In this document: in pieces, positions 44,288-52,572 of the stretch
Numbering within the stretch: the first letter of the stretch is position 1
Layout of the letters: every line of letters starts with the position of its first letter
Origin: Streptomyces sp. NBC_00510
GTDB taxonomy: Bacteria; Actinomycetota; Actinomycetes; Streptomycetales; Streptomycetaceae
Direction of reading: 5' to 3'
DNA length: 64,000 bases
Assembly (NCBI GenBank): GCA_036013505.1
Contig: CP107851.1
Location: 5,846,001 to 5,910,000, forward strand
Translations under genes and position numbers: made by a program
The notes under the pieces: generated by a model
Database searches by the model: none
What the model was told of the DNA's origin: nothing
What the model saw: the letters and a program-made list of their open reading frames with translations, nothing else

Positions 44288-45255
44288 GCCCGCACCTCCC
44301 CGGCCAGCGTCAGCGCCTCGCGGGCCATCGCGGCCGTCGCGTCCAGGTCCGTCATCATCAGCGGCACGGCCCGGCACCGGATGCCCGCGGCCTCGACCTC
44401 GTCCACCGCCCCGGCGTCGACGGTGTCGACCAGCCAGCCGTCCAGGAGGCCGGAGCCGTAGTGCGCGGCGACCGCCGCCGCCGTGGACTCCACGCCGACC
44501 GCCGCCAGCACCTTGTCGGCCATGCCCCGCACCGGCGCGTTCCCGACGATGGGGGAGAGGCCCACCACCGGCACGCCCGCCTCGGCGATGGCCTCGCGGA
44601 TGCCGGGGACGGCCAGGATCGTGCCGACCGACACCACCGGGTTGGACGGCGGGAAGAGGATGACGTCCGCCTCGCCGATCGCCTCCAGCACGCCGGGCGC
44701 GGGCTTGGCGCCCTCCGCGCCGACCGGCAGCACCGCGTACGCCGGGACGGAGGCCCGCAGCCGCACCCAGTACTCCTGGAAGTGGACCGCCTTGCGCCCG
44801 CCACCGGGGCCCGCGTCCGGGTCGTCGACGACGACGTGCGTCTCGATCCGGTCGTCGGTCATCGGGATCAGCCGCACTCCCGGCTTCCAGCGCGCGCACA
44901 GCGCCTCGGTGACCGCGCTGAGCGGATAGCCCGCGCCGATCATCTGGGTGCGCACGATGTGGGTCGCGAAGTCGCGGTCGCCGAGGCCGAACCACTCGGG
45001 CCCGACGCCGTAGGCGGCCAGTTCCTCCTTGACCGTGAACGTCTCGTCGGCGCGGCCCCAGCCCTGTGCCTCGTGGATCCCGCCACCGAGGGTGTACATG
45101 ACGGTGTCGAGGTCGGGGCAGACCTTGAGGCCGAACAGGTGGATGTCGTCGCCGGTGTTGCCGATGACGGTGATGTCCGCCTCCGGCGCCGCCGCCTTCA
45201 GGCCGCGCAGGAAACGGGCTCCCCCGATGCCGCCGGCCAGTACCACGATTCGCAT
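44284..45255 (-). CDS. fbiA: 2-phospho-L-lactate (phosphoenolpyruvyl) transferase of F420 synthesis
   Basis: The 323-residue CofD/FbiA protein transfers the phosphoenolpyruvate or phospholactate moiety from a guanylylated donor to Fo, making (dehydro)F420-0. Motifs: VVLAGGIGGARFLRGL, NTGDDIHLFGLKVCPDLDT, MYTLGGG, GDRDFATHIVRT, MTDDRIETHVV and FPPSNPVVSVG. ATG 45255. It is the first gene of the fbiA-fbiB operon and lies 25 bases after the cysteine dioxygenase stop on the same strand, so it may be cotranscribed with it. Confidence 0.95.
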   Translation of the reverse strand: MRIVVLAGGIGGARFLRGLKAAAPEADITVIGNTGDDIHLFGLKVCPDLDTVMYTLGGGIHEAQGWGRADETFTVKEELAAYGVGPEWFGLGDRDFATHIVRTQMIGAGYPLSAVTEALCARWKPGVRLIPMTDDRIETHVVVDDPDAGPGGGRKAVHFQEYWVRLRASVPAYAVLPVGAEGAKPAPGVLEAIGEADVILFPPSNPVVSVGTILAVPGIREAIAEAGVPVVGLSPIVGNAPVRGMADKVLAAVGVESTAAAVAAHYGSGLLDGWLVDTVDAGAVDEVEAAGIRCRAVPLMMTDLDATAAMAREALTLAGEVRA

Positions 45256-45280
45256 GCGGACAGTCTGTCAGCCCGCCGCG

Positions 45281-45790
45281 TCAGCCTGCGAACGTCCCCT
45301 CGGTCGCCGGCTCCCCGGAGGTGCAGGCGTACGGGGTCATCTCCGTCAGGCCCGGGAAGTAGACGTGCAGGCTGACCGCGCCGTCCAGCGAGTCGTTGAC
45401 CACCTCGTGGACGTAGCCGGGGGCGAACACCCGCTGGTGCCCCGGCAGGAGTGAACGGCGGGTCCCGCCGTTGCCGCCGAGGGCGTGCTCGGTCAGTTCG
45501 CCCTCGAGGACGGTCAGCACGCCCGAGGACCGGCCGTGGTCGTGCAGCCCGCTGCCCTGGCCGGGCACCCAGCTGAGCAGCCAGACCTCGTAGCCGGGTC
45601 CGGTCTCCAGGCGGTCGTACCAGCGGGTGGTGGCGTCGTAGCGGACGCGCGGCGCCCAGCGGCCGCGGTCGGCCGCGATCCTGCGGGCCAGCCCGGCGAA
45701 TTCCGCGACGGTGACGGGGTAGGCGGGAGCGGGCGGGAGGAGGTGGGGGATGGCGAGGGGGTCGCCGGCGATCGAGACGTCGCTGTTCAT
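45281..45790 (-). CDS. Cysteine dioxygenase family protein
   Basis: The 169-residue cupin oxidises cysteine (or a related thiol) to the sulfinate with mononuclear iron. The metal motif is GLHDHGRSSGVLTVLEGELTE, with the third His in APGYVHEVVND. Length and order match bacterial CDO. It is preceded at 45865-45960 by a Cys-rich leader frame on the same strand, with 74 bases between, which suggests that its expression senses charged tRNA-Cys. The ribosome site is weak (AGGA about 12 bases before ATG 45790), consistent with control. fbiA follows 25 bases downstream. Confidence 0.88.
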   Translation of the reverse strand: MNSDVSIAGDPLAIPHLLPPAPAYPVTVAEFAGLARRIAADRGRWAPRVRYDATTRWYDRLETGPGYEVWLLSWVPGQGSGLHDHGRSSGVLTVLEGELTEHALGGNGGTRRSLLPGHQRVFAPGYVHEVVNDSLDGAVSLHVYFPGLTEMTPYACTSGEPATEGTFAG

Positions 45791-45864
45791 GGGTGCGGGA
45801 GTTCCTACGGGAAGTGAGGAGCGTCAGGCATGCGCATGAGGCTGTGCGGGCTGGGAAGAGTCCT

Positions 45865-45960
45865 TCAGCGGCAACAGCTGGAACAGCGACAGTGAGCTTC
45901 CACGGCACGACGGAACTCGCCGAGGCGGCGGGTCCGGGCAGGCGAGTGGGTCACTGACAT
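45865..45960 (-). CDS. Leaderless cysteine-rich leader peptide (candidate attenuator)
   Basis: This short frame is read from ATG at 45960 to TGA at 45867-45865 and encodes 31 residues ending HCRCSSCCR: four Cys among the last eight. The ATG lies 7 bases after TGTGCT, so transcription should start at the A of ATG and give a leaderless message. The next gene on the strand encodes cysteine dioxygenase. Polycysteine leaderless frames are known in mycobacteria as cysteine-responsive attenuators. Ribosome stalling at the Cys codons when Cys-tRNA is scarce, or free passage when it is plentiful, would decide folding of the 74-base spacer. The frame, promoter and neighbour are seen; the mechanism is inferred. 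Confidence 0.78.
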   Translation of the reverse strand: MSVTHSPARTRRLGEFRRAVEAHCRCSSCCR

Positions 45961-45967
45961 GCGCCCT

Positions 45968-45996
45968 AGCACACCGGGTCCCCGGCGGCCTGTCAA
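45968..45996 (-). promoter_or_regulatory. Promoter of the cysteine-leader / dioxygenase unit
   Basis: On the minus strand a perfect TTGACA (45996-45991), a 17-base spacer and TGTGCT (45973-45968) lie 7 bases before the leader-peptide ATG at 45960. Confidence 0.75.
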
Positions 45997-46278
45997 CTTG
46001 ATGTCGGGTTTGTCGTAAATCTTTCACCTGATCCGGCTATTCGACATGGCGAAAGGTTTGTGCGCTGAAGACCCAGGAAAAGTGCCGACGCAACCACACG
46101 GCTACGCAGGAACGTCTCCTCGTGAAACGTCGTTGTGTTTTCGTGATCGCATCGTGATCGCCGCCCCTCAGGGGCGTCGACCGCGGTTGACGTATGCGGA
46201 CGTTTGGGCTGATTTGAACACTTTCTGTCAGGCCTTGGTTCCGCAGGGTGAATAACGGGCCCAATAGCAGATCTCGGC
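45997..46278. other. Intergenic region upstream of whiB
   Basis: About 280 bases without a convincing gene and with lower GC than the coding regions. CTTTCACC (46021-46028) and GAAAGGTTTG (46051-46060) could pair. The region must hold upstream control sites for whiB, but none matches a motif I can name with confidence. Confidence 0.5.
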
Positions 46279-46308
46279 TTGACTGGCCCGTATCGGCACA
46301 CTTGTAAT
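46279..46308 (+). promoter_or_regulatory. Candidate whiB promoter
   Basis: TTGACT (46279-46284), an 18-base spacer and TGTAAT (46303-46308) fit a SigHrdB promoter about 70 bases before the whiB ATG. The -10 box lies inside an imperfect inverted repeat. Confidence 0.55.
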
Positions 46309-46320
46309 TTCACTCGTGTC
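46299..46320. promoter_or_regulatory. Inverted repeat over the whiB -10 region, with a GACAC motif
   Basis: ACACTTGT, AATTTC, ACTCGTGT (about 46298-46319) is an 8-6-8 imperfect palindrome (six of eight pairs). GTGTC at 46316-46320 reads GACAC on the minus strand, the core I associate with WhiA binding. Regulator identity is conjecture. Confidence 0.35.
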
Positions 46321-46380
46321 GTTCGACCGTCGCAGGTAACGGCAACATCACGGGGACGCGAAAACAGACGAGGGGCGCGC

Positions 46381-46644
46381 ATGACCGAGCTGTTCCAGCT
46401 GTTGCTGGCCGAAGAGGCCGACGAAGAGCTCGGGTGGCAGGAGCGCGCGCTGTGCGCGCAGACCGATCCCGAGTCCTTCTTCCCCGAGAAGGGCGGCTCC
46501 ACCCGCGAGGCCAAGAAGGTCTGCCTCGCCTGCGAGGTCCGTTCCGACTGCCTCGACTACGCCCTCGCCAACGACGAGCGCTTCGGCATCTGGGGCGGCC
46601 TGTCCGAGCGCGAGCGCCGGCGACTGAAGAAGGGCGTCGTCTAG
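46381..46644 (+). CDS. whiB: WhiB developmental transcription factor
   Basis: The 87-residue protein is WhiB itself, required with WhiA for sporulation septation in Streptomyces. Four iron-sulfur ligands are Cys25, Cys48, Cys51 and Cys57. The sigma-binding GIWGG turn is at 69-73, followed by the basic SERERRRLKK DNA-contact segment. The sequence around WQERALCAQTDPESFFPEKG is almost unchanged in Streptomyces WhiB. ATG 46381 is preceded by GAGGGG; an upstream in-frame extension to 46279 covers the promoter and is not coding. It stands between the fbi operon (opposite strand) and the large glycosyltransferase. Confidence 0.96.
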   Translation: MTELFQLLLAEEADEELGWQERALCAQTDPESFFPEKGGSTREAKKVCLACEVRSDCLDYALANDERFGIWGGLSERERRRLKKGVV

Positions 46645-46797
46645 AGCCCTCCCCGGGCTCCCGCCCGGCACATCGGGGTTCGTACGTATATGTGCCCCGG
46701 ACCCGGAAGGGCCGGCTCCCGCAACCGTTAGTGTGGGGGCCCGTCCGAGACGCCCAAGGCGTCGTCCGAAGTCCAGCGAACCGGGGCCCGAACCTCG

Positions 46798-49700
46798 ATG
46801 TCCGTGAACAGTTCAGCCGGGACTCAATACGCCGCCCAGGCACCGGAGTTCCCGCGCCACGTCGTCACCGCCGTGCTCGTCGCCCACGACGGTGCCCGCT
46901 GGCTGCCCAACGCGCTCTCGGGTCTGGTCTCCCAGGACCGCCCGGTCCAGGACGTCATCGCCGCCGACACCGGCAGCGCCGACGACTCCGCCCGCCTGCT
47001 CGCCGAGAGCCTCGGCGACCACCGCGTCCTGCACCTCGCACGGCGCAGCGGCTTCGGCGCCGCCGTCGACGAGTGCGTGCGCGCCGCCGAGCCCCTGACC
47101 ACGGAGCAACTGCCCTACCTGGGGCGGCCCAGCAGCTGGGACCCGGTCTCCCGCACCTGGAACGACGACGCCTACGACGAGCCCGAGGAGCCGCACGGCG
47201 AACCCGTGCAGTGGCTGTGGCTCCTGCACGACGACTGCGAGCCCGCCCCGGACGCCCTCCTCCACCTCCTGAGGGTCGCCGACGCCTCGCCGTCCGCCGC
47301 GATCATCGGCCCCAAGCTGCGCAGCTGGTACGACCGGCGCCAGCTGCTGGAGGTCGGCGTCTCCATCGCCCGCAGCGGCCGCCGCTGGACCGGCCTGGAG
47401 CGCCGCGAGCAGGACCAGGGCCAGCACGACCAGGTCCGCCAGGTGCTCTCGGTCTCCAGCGCGGGCATGCTGGTGCGCCGCGACGTGTGGGAGGACCTCG
47501 GCGGGTTCGACCGCAGGCTGCCGCTCATGCGCGACGACGTCGACTTCTGCTGGCGCGCCCAGTCCGCCGGCCACACCGTCCTCGTCGCCCCCGACGCCGT
47601 CCTGCGGCACGCCGAGGCGGCCTCCCGCGAGCGCCGCCCCGTCGACTGCGCCGGCCGCTCCGTCGTCAACCCGCACCGCGTCGACAAGGCGGGCGCCGTC
47701 TACACGCTGCTGGCCAACACCCGCGGCGCCCTCCTCCCGTACGTCTTCGCGCGCATCGTGCTCGGCACGGTGCTGCGCACCCTCGCCTACCTCGTCGGCA
47801 AGGTCCCCGGGCAGGCCGTCGACGAGATCACCGGCCTGCTGTCGGTCCTGCTGCGTCCCGGCCGCCTCCTCGGAGCCCGCCACCGGCGCTCCCGGCCGGC
47901 CGTCCCGGCCTCCGAACTGCGGACGCTCTTCCCGCCGCCCGGCGCGACCGTACGGGCCACCGTCGAGCAGGTCGTCAGCAACGTCTCCGGCCGCGCGGCC
48001 GCCGACGCCTCCTCCGCCGGACGCCACGGCGGGCTGGACTCCGGGCCCAGCGGCGGCGACGACGACGGCGAGTACCTGGAGGTCGAGCAGTTCGCGCTGC
48101 TGAAGCGCGTCGCGCGGCAACCCGCCCCGATGCTCTTCGCCGTCCTGCTGCTCTTCTCCCTCATCGCCTGCCGCGCGCTCCTGGGCGGCGGCGCCCTGTC
48201 CGGCGGCGCACTGCTGCCCGCCCCCGCCGACGCCTCCGACCTGTGGGGCTCCTACCTCGGCGCCTGGCACGCCCTGGGCGCCGGCAGCACCGAGACCGCG
48301 CCGCCCTACCTGGCGATCGTGGCCACCCTGGCGAGCGCCCTGCTCGGCAGCACCGGCCTCGCCCTGACCGTGCTCCTCGTCGCCTCGGTACCGCTCGCGG
48401 GCCTCAGCGCCTACTTCGTGTCGCGGCCGCTCGTCGAGTCCCGGCTGCTGCGTGCCTGGGGCGCCGTCGCGTACGCCTTCCTGCCCGCCGCCACCGGCGC
48501 CCTCGCCGGCGGCCGGCTCGGCACCGCCGTCCTGGCCATCCTGCTGCCGCTCATGGCCCGCGCCGCCGTCTCCGCGGCGGGCCTGCGGATGTCCGCCGAC
48601 GCCGTCGAGCGGGGACTGCGGCCCGGCTGGCGCGCCGCCTGGGCCGTCGCGCTGCTGCTGACGATCACCACCGCGTTCACCCCCATCACCTGGCTCGTCA
48701 CCCTGGTGCTCGCCGGCGTCGCCATCGCCACGCGCGTCGTGCGCGGGCAGGGCCGGCTCCTCGTCCCGCTGGCCATGCGCGCCGTGGCCGTCCTCGGCGC
48801 CCCCGTGGTGGTGCTCGCGCCTTGGTCGATCGGGCTGCTCACGCACCCCAAGCGCTTCCTGGACGAGGCCGGTCTGCCGTTCGGCGCGAAGTCCGCCACC
48901 GCCACCGACCTCCTCCTGATCAACCCCGGCGGCCCCGGCGCCGCCGGCGGCTACCTGCTCGCGGGCATCGTCCTGGCCGCGCTGGCCGCACTGGTGCGCG
49001 GCGAGCGCCGCTCGGCCATCGTCACCGCCTGGGCGGGCGCCCTGACCGGCCTGGTCTTCGCCGTCCTCGCCAACAGCACCGCCTGGGCCGGTCCCGCCAC
49101 GCTGGTGTACGGCCTCGCCCTGCTCGCCGCCGCCGCGGTGGGCGCCGAGGGCGCCAAGGAACGGCTCGCCGCCTCCGGCTTCGGCTGGCGCCAGCCCGTC
49201 GCCGCGCTCGTCGCCCTGGCCGCCGTGCTCGCCCCGCTGTCCGCCGCCGTCGGCTGGATGGCCGGCGGCGCCGACGGCCCGCTGGAGCGCCGCGACCCGA
49301 CCCAGGTACCCGCCTTCGTCGCCGAGGAGAGCACCACCCGCGACCAGGCCCGCACCCTCGTCCTTTCGGGCACGCCGGCCCACGTCTCGTACGCCCTCGT
49401 CCGGGGTGCCGGCGCCCGCCTCGGCGACGCCGAGATCGCCGCCGCGGCCGGCGGCGACGCCCGGCTCGCCAAGATCGTCGGAAATCTCGTGGCCGGCTCC
49501 GGCGCCGACCAGGCCAGCCAGCTCGGTGGCTACGCCGTGCGCTACGTCCTCGTCCAGAGCGGCGCCCCGCGCGAGATGAGCCGCACCCTCGACAGCACCC
49601 CGGGCCTGTCCCGGCTCAGCCAGGCCGACGGCAGCGCCCTGTGGCGGGTGGACGACGACGTCGCCCGCATCACGATCGTCGAGCCCTCCGGCAGCGGCGA

Positions 49701-50595
49701 CGACAGCGGCTCCGGCGGCGCGGACGGCACCGGCTCCGGTGAGGACGCCGACGCCCCCGCCGTCGTCACCGTCGCCTCCGGCAAGGTCGAGGCCCACACC
49801 ACCGTCCCGGCCGGCGTCGACGGCCGCGTCCTGCGCATCGCCGACCGCGCCGCCCCCGGCTGGACCGCCACCCTGGACGGCAAGGAGCTCACCGCCACCA
49901 CCGTCGACGGCTGGGCCCAGGGCTTCCGGCTCCCCAGCAGCGGCGGCCGGCTCGACCTCGTCTACGACGACCCGTTCACGCACACCGTGTGGGTGTGGGT
50001 CCAGGGCTTCCTCGGTCTGGTGCTCGTGGTCATGGCCCTGCCGGGCCGGCGCCGCGAGGTCGACGACGACCTGCCCGAGGCGGAGGCCGTGCCCGTGGCC
50101 GCAGCCGCGGCCGCCGGCATCCCGGCGCAGGGCGGCGGCGACGGCCGTCGCGCCCGCCGGCTGCGCGCCGCCGCCGAGGCCGAGGGGGAGGGGGAGGCGG
50201 ACGACGCCCCCGCGGAGTCCGAGGCCGCCGGGCCTGCGCACCAGGAGCAGGCCGAGTACGCGCAGTACGCCGAGTACGACCCCTACGCCGCCGGCCCCCG
50301 GCAGGACGACCCGTACGGCCAGGAGCAATGGGCCGCGGAGTACACCAGCACCTACGGCTACGAGCAGCCCGCCCAGCCGCAGGAGCCGGTCTACGACCCG
50401 TACGGCTACGGCCAGGAGTCCCAGCAGCCCGGCTACGACCGGCGGGGCTACGAGCAGCAGTCCCAGCAGCCGCAGGGGTACGAGGAGCAGCCCCAGCAGC
50501 AGGGCTACGACGCCTCGTACGCCCCCTACGGCACCTATGACACGGACGCGTACGACACGGACGGCTACCGCCGCGACGGGGGCAACCAGCAGTGA
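46798..50595 (+). CDS. Large multi-pass membrane glycosyltransferase (GT2) with Tyr/Gln-rich tail
   Basis: The 1265-residue protein has a cytoplasmic GT2 domain (about 20-280; VTAVLVAHDGARWLPNAL, DTGSADDSARLL, LLHDDCEPAPDALL as the DxD region, RDDVDFCWRAQSAGH). More than ten membrane helices follow between about 310 and 860. An extracytoplasmic region (about 870-1060) lies before a last helix (VWVWVQGFLGLVLVVMAL, about 1063-1080). The final ~180 residues are acidic and then Tyr/Gln/Gly-rich (YDPYGYGQESQQPGYDRRGY), probably disordered. It should extend a polyprenyl-linked glycan; the sugar is unknown, GDP- or polyprenyl-mannose being plausible from the neighbours. ATG 46798. The stop overlaps the GTG of the DUF5719 gene, suggesting a complex. 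Confidence 0.88.
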   Translation: MSVNSSAGTQYAAQAPEFPRHVVTAVLVAHDGARWLPNALSGLVSQDRPVQDVIAADTGSADDSARLLAESLGDHRVLHLARRSGFGAAVDECVRAAEPLTTEQLPYLGRPSSWDPVSRTWNDDAYDEPEEPHGEPVQWLWLLHDDCEPAPDALLHLLRVADASPSAAIIGPKLRSWYDRRQLLEVGVSIARSGRRWTGLERREQDQGQHDQVRQVLSVSSAGMLVRRDVWEDLGGFDRRLPLMRDDVDFCWRAQSAGHTVLVAPDAVLRHAEAASRERRPVDCAGRSVVNPHRVDKAGAVYTLLANTRGALLPYVFARIVLGTVLRTLAYLVGKVPGQAVDEITGLLSVLLRPGRLLGARHRRSRPAVPASELRTLFPPPGATVRATVEQVVSNVSGRAAADASSAGRHGGLDSGPSGGDDDGEYLEVEQFALLKRVARQPAPMLFAVLLLFSLIACRALLGGGALSGGALLPAPADASDLWGSYLGAWHALGAGSTETAPPYLAIVATLASALLGSTGLALTVLLVASVPLAGLSAYFVSRPLVESRLLRAWGAVAYAFLPAATGALAGGRLGTAVLAILLPLMARAAVSAAGLRMSADAVERGLRPGWRAAWAVALLLTITTAFTPITWLVTLVLAGVAIATRVVRGQGRLLVPLAMRAVAVLGAPVVVLAPWSIGLLTHPKRFLDEAGLPFGAKSATATDLLLINPGGPGAAGGYLLAGIVLAALAALVRGERRSAIVTAWAGALTGLVFAVLANSTAWAGPATLVYGLALLAAAAVGAEGAKERLAASGFGWRQPVAALVALAAVLAPLSAAVGWMAGGADGPLERRDPTQVPAFVAEESTTRDQARTLVLSGTPAHVSYALVRGAGARLGDAEIAAAAGGDARLAKIVGNLVAGSGADQASQLGGYAVRYVLVQSGAPREMSRTLDSTPGLSRLSQADGSALWRVDDDVARITIVEPSGSGDDSGSGGADGTGSGEDADAPAVVTVASGKVEAHTTVPAGVDGRVLRIADRAAPGWTATLDGKELTATTVDGWAQGFRLPSSGGRLDLVYDDPFTHTVWVWVQGFLGLVLVVMALPGRRREVDDDLPEAEAVPVAAAAAAGIPAQGGGDGRRARRLRAAAEAEGEGEADDAPAESEAAGPAHQEQAEYAQYAEYDPYAAGPRQDDPYGQEQWAAEYTSTYGYEQPAQPQEPVYDPYGYGQESQQPGYDRRGYEQQSQQPQGYEEQPQQQGYDASYAPYGTYDTDAYDTDGYRRDGGNQQ

Positions 50596-52073
50596 ACCGC
50601 AGCACCCTCTCCCTGATCGGCGTCACCGCCGCCCTGGCCGCGGTCGCCGGCGTCGCCACCGTCTCCGGCGCGGGCACCCCGGACGCGGCGCCCGCCGTGA
50701 GCGCGGCGCGGCTGCCCGTCGAGCGGTCCACGCTGGCCTGCCCGGCCCCGTCGGACTCGGACTTCGCCACGACCACGTACACCGCCTTCACGCCCAAGGG
50801 CGACTCCGCCGGCTCGGGCGGCGCCGCCGCCCTGCTGGCCGCCGCCGACCAGGACGGCAAGGCCGCGGCCAAGCGCAAGCCGGTCGCACCGCTGAAGGAG
50901 GCCGGCAAGCCGGTCACCGCGGTCACCGAGGCCTCCGACGCCCCCGCGCTCATCGGCACCGCCGACGGGGCGCTCGCCCCCGGCTGGACCGTGCAGCAGA
51001 CCACGGTCGTCGACGCCGGCCCGGCCCGGGCGGTGCTCGGCGCCTCCTGTGCCGTGCCGGACAGCGAGTTCTGGTTCCCCGGGGTCAGCACCGGCGCCGG
51101 CCGGCAGGACTACGTCCACCTGACCAACCCGGACGACACCTCCGCCGTCATCGACCTCGCGCTGTACGGCGACAAGGGCGAGGTCAAGACCAGCACGACC
51201 GACGGCATCACGGTGCCGCCGGGCGCGACGGTCCCCGTCCTGCTCTCCACGCTCACCACGGAGAAGTCCGACGCCCTCACCCTGCACGTCAGCGCCCGCA
51301 GCGGCCGGGTCGGCGCCACCGTGGAGGCCGAGGACGCCAAGGCCGGCGGCGACTGGCTGCCCGCCTCCACCGACCCCGCCGCCGAGGCCGTCATGCCCGG
51401 CATCCCCGGGGACGCCTCCGATGTGCGCCTGGTGGTCTTCGCGACCGGCGACAGCGACGCCGACCTCAAGCTGCGGCTCGCCTCCTCGGGCGGCGAGATC
51501 ACCCCCGCCGGGCACGAGACCGTGCACGTCAAGAGCGGCATGACCACCGCCGTCGACCTCGGCGACGTCACCAAGGGCGAGGCCGGCTCGCTGATCCTCA
51601 GCCCCACCGACCCCTCCGACGAGGCCCCCGTGGTCGCCGCCCTGCGGATCACCCGCGGCAAGGGCGCCAACCAGGAGACCGCCTTCCTGCCCGCCACCGC
51701 CCCTATCGGCGACCGCGCCAGCGCCGCCGACAACCGCACCAAGGGCTCGACGCTCGCCCTGACCGCGCCGGAGGGCGACGCCACCGTGCGGGTCGTCACC
51801 TCCGCCTCGACCAAGGGCGGCGAACCCGTCACCAAGAACGTCCCGGTCAAGCGCGGCACGACGGTCGTCCTGTCACCGCCCGCCCCCTCCGCGGGCAAGG
51901 GCGCCTTCGCCGTCACGGTGGAACCCGCCTCGGGCGGCCCCGTCTACGCCTCCCGGATGCTCGCCCTGCCGGAGGGCGGCGTCCCGATGTTCACCATCCA
52001 GACCATGCCGGACGACCGGGGTCTGGTCGCCGTGCCGAAGTCGGAAGAGGACCTGTCCATCCTCAACCGCTGA
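50592..52073 (+). CDS. DUF5719 family secreted protein
   Basis: The 493-residue protein has an N-terminal signal/anchor helix (about 8-28, LIGVTAALAAVAGVATVSG) and an all-beta extracytoplasmic body. The cysteines LACPAP and GASCAVPDSEFWFPG, with the RQDYVHLTNPDDTSAVIDL segment, fit the actinobacterial DUF5719 family. Its GTG overlaps the glycosyltransferase stop as GTGA, so the two are coupled and probably work together at the membrane. No catalytic motif is seen. Confidence 0.85.
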   Translation: MNRSTLSLIGVTAALAAVAGVATVSGAGTPDAAPAVSAARLPVERSTLACPAPSDSDFATTTYTAFTPKGDSAGSGGAAALLAAADQDGKAAAKRKPVAPLKEAGKPVTAVTEASDAPALIGTADGALAPGWTVQQTTVVDAGPARAVLGASCAVPDSEFWFPGVSTGAGRQDYVHLTNPDDTSAVIDLALYGDKGEVKTSTTDGITVPPGATVPVLLSTLTTEKSDALTLHVSARSGRVGATVEAEDAKAGGDWLPASTDPAAEAVMPGIPGDASDVRLVVFATGDSDADLKLRLASSGGEITPAGHETVHVKSGMTTAVDLGDVTKGEAGSLILSPTDPSDEAPVVAALRITRGKGANQETAFLPATAPIGDRASAADNRTKGSTLALTAPEGDATVRVVTSASTKGGEPVTKNVPVKRGTTVVLSPPAPSAGKGAFAVTVEPASGGPVYASRMLALPEGGVPMFTIQTMPDDRGLVAVPKSEEDLSILNR

Positions 52074-52082
52074 CGATCCCCG

Positions 52083-52112
52083 ACCGGCGCGGGCCTGCGG
52101 GCCCGCGCCGGT
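52083..52112. terminator. Bidirectional terminator after the DUF5719 gene
   Basis: ACCGGCGCGGGCC (52083-52095), loop TGCG, GGCCCGCGCCGGT (52100-52112): perfect 13-bp stem between convergent genes. Confidence 0.85.
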
Positions 52113-52119
52113 ACCGGGA

Positions 52120-52572
52120 TCAGCCCTCCCCGTACCGGGGGTCGACGTTCTCCGGTGACAGACCGAGCAGTTCGGCCACCTGCTCCACCACCACGTCGTG
52201 CACCAGCAGGGCCCGTTCCTCGCGGCTCTTGGCCCGGATCTCCACCGGCCGCCGGTACACCACGATGCGGTGCGGGTTGCCCTTCTGCCCGCCGAGGAGC
52301 CGCCCCAGCGGCACCCCGTCGTCGAACCGGCCGTCGGCCGCGGCGCCGTCGGCACCGTCCACCGGCCAGGGCACCTCCTGCACCGCGAACTCCACCTCCG
52401 CCAGCTGCGGCCAGCGCCGCTCGAGCCGGTCCGCCGCGTCGCGCACCAGGTCGTCGAAGGCGTCGGCGCGGGTGCGTGCCAGGGGCACCTGCGGGGGCGC
52501 GATGGGGCCGCGCATGCCGCGGCCGTGTCGGTCGCGGTGGCGCTGGCGCGGTGCGGGCGAAGGGGTGTCCAT
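52120..52572 (-). CDS. Zincin-like metallopeptidase family protein with degenerate active site
   Basis: The 150-residue protein matches the small zincin-like family found next to whiB and manB in actinobacteria: FDDLVRDAADRLERRWPQLAEVEFAVQEVPW and RIVVYRRPVEIRAKSREER. In active relatives an HExxH helix follows; here the position reads VHDVVVEQVAELLGLSPENV, without two spaced zinc histidines. It is likely a non-catalytic member or one with altered chemistry. ATG 52572 has AGAGGTG overlapping it; an extension to 52635 is less likely. It converges on the DUF5719 gene. Confidence 0.75.
   Translation of the reverse strand: MDTPSPAPRQRHRDRHGRGMRGPIAPPQVPLARTRADAFDDLVRDAADRLERRWPQLAEVEFAVQEVPWPVDGADGAAADGRFDDGVPLGRLLGGQKGNPHRIVVYRRPVEIRAKSREERALLVHDVVVEQVAELLGLSPENVDPRYGEG

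Noticed and set aside
45830..45895. Plus-strand 21-codon frame (MRMRLCGLGRVLQRQQLEQR...)
   Set aside because: It has a GTGAGGAG upstream but no plus-strand gene follows to be controlled, and it is antisense to the Cys-rich leader, which has promoter and context.
46813..50328. A 1171-residue open frame opposite the large glycosyltransferase
   Set aside because: Gly/Ala/Val/Arg-rich shadow of a high-GC gene; no domain; the plus strand has clear GT2 motifs.
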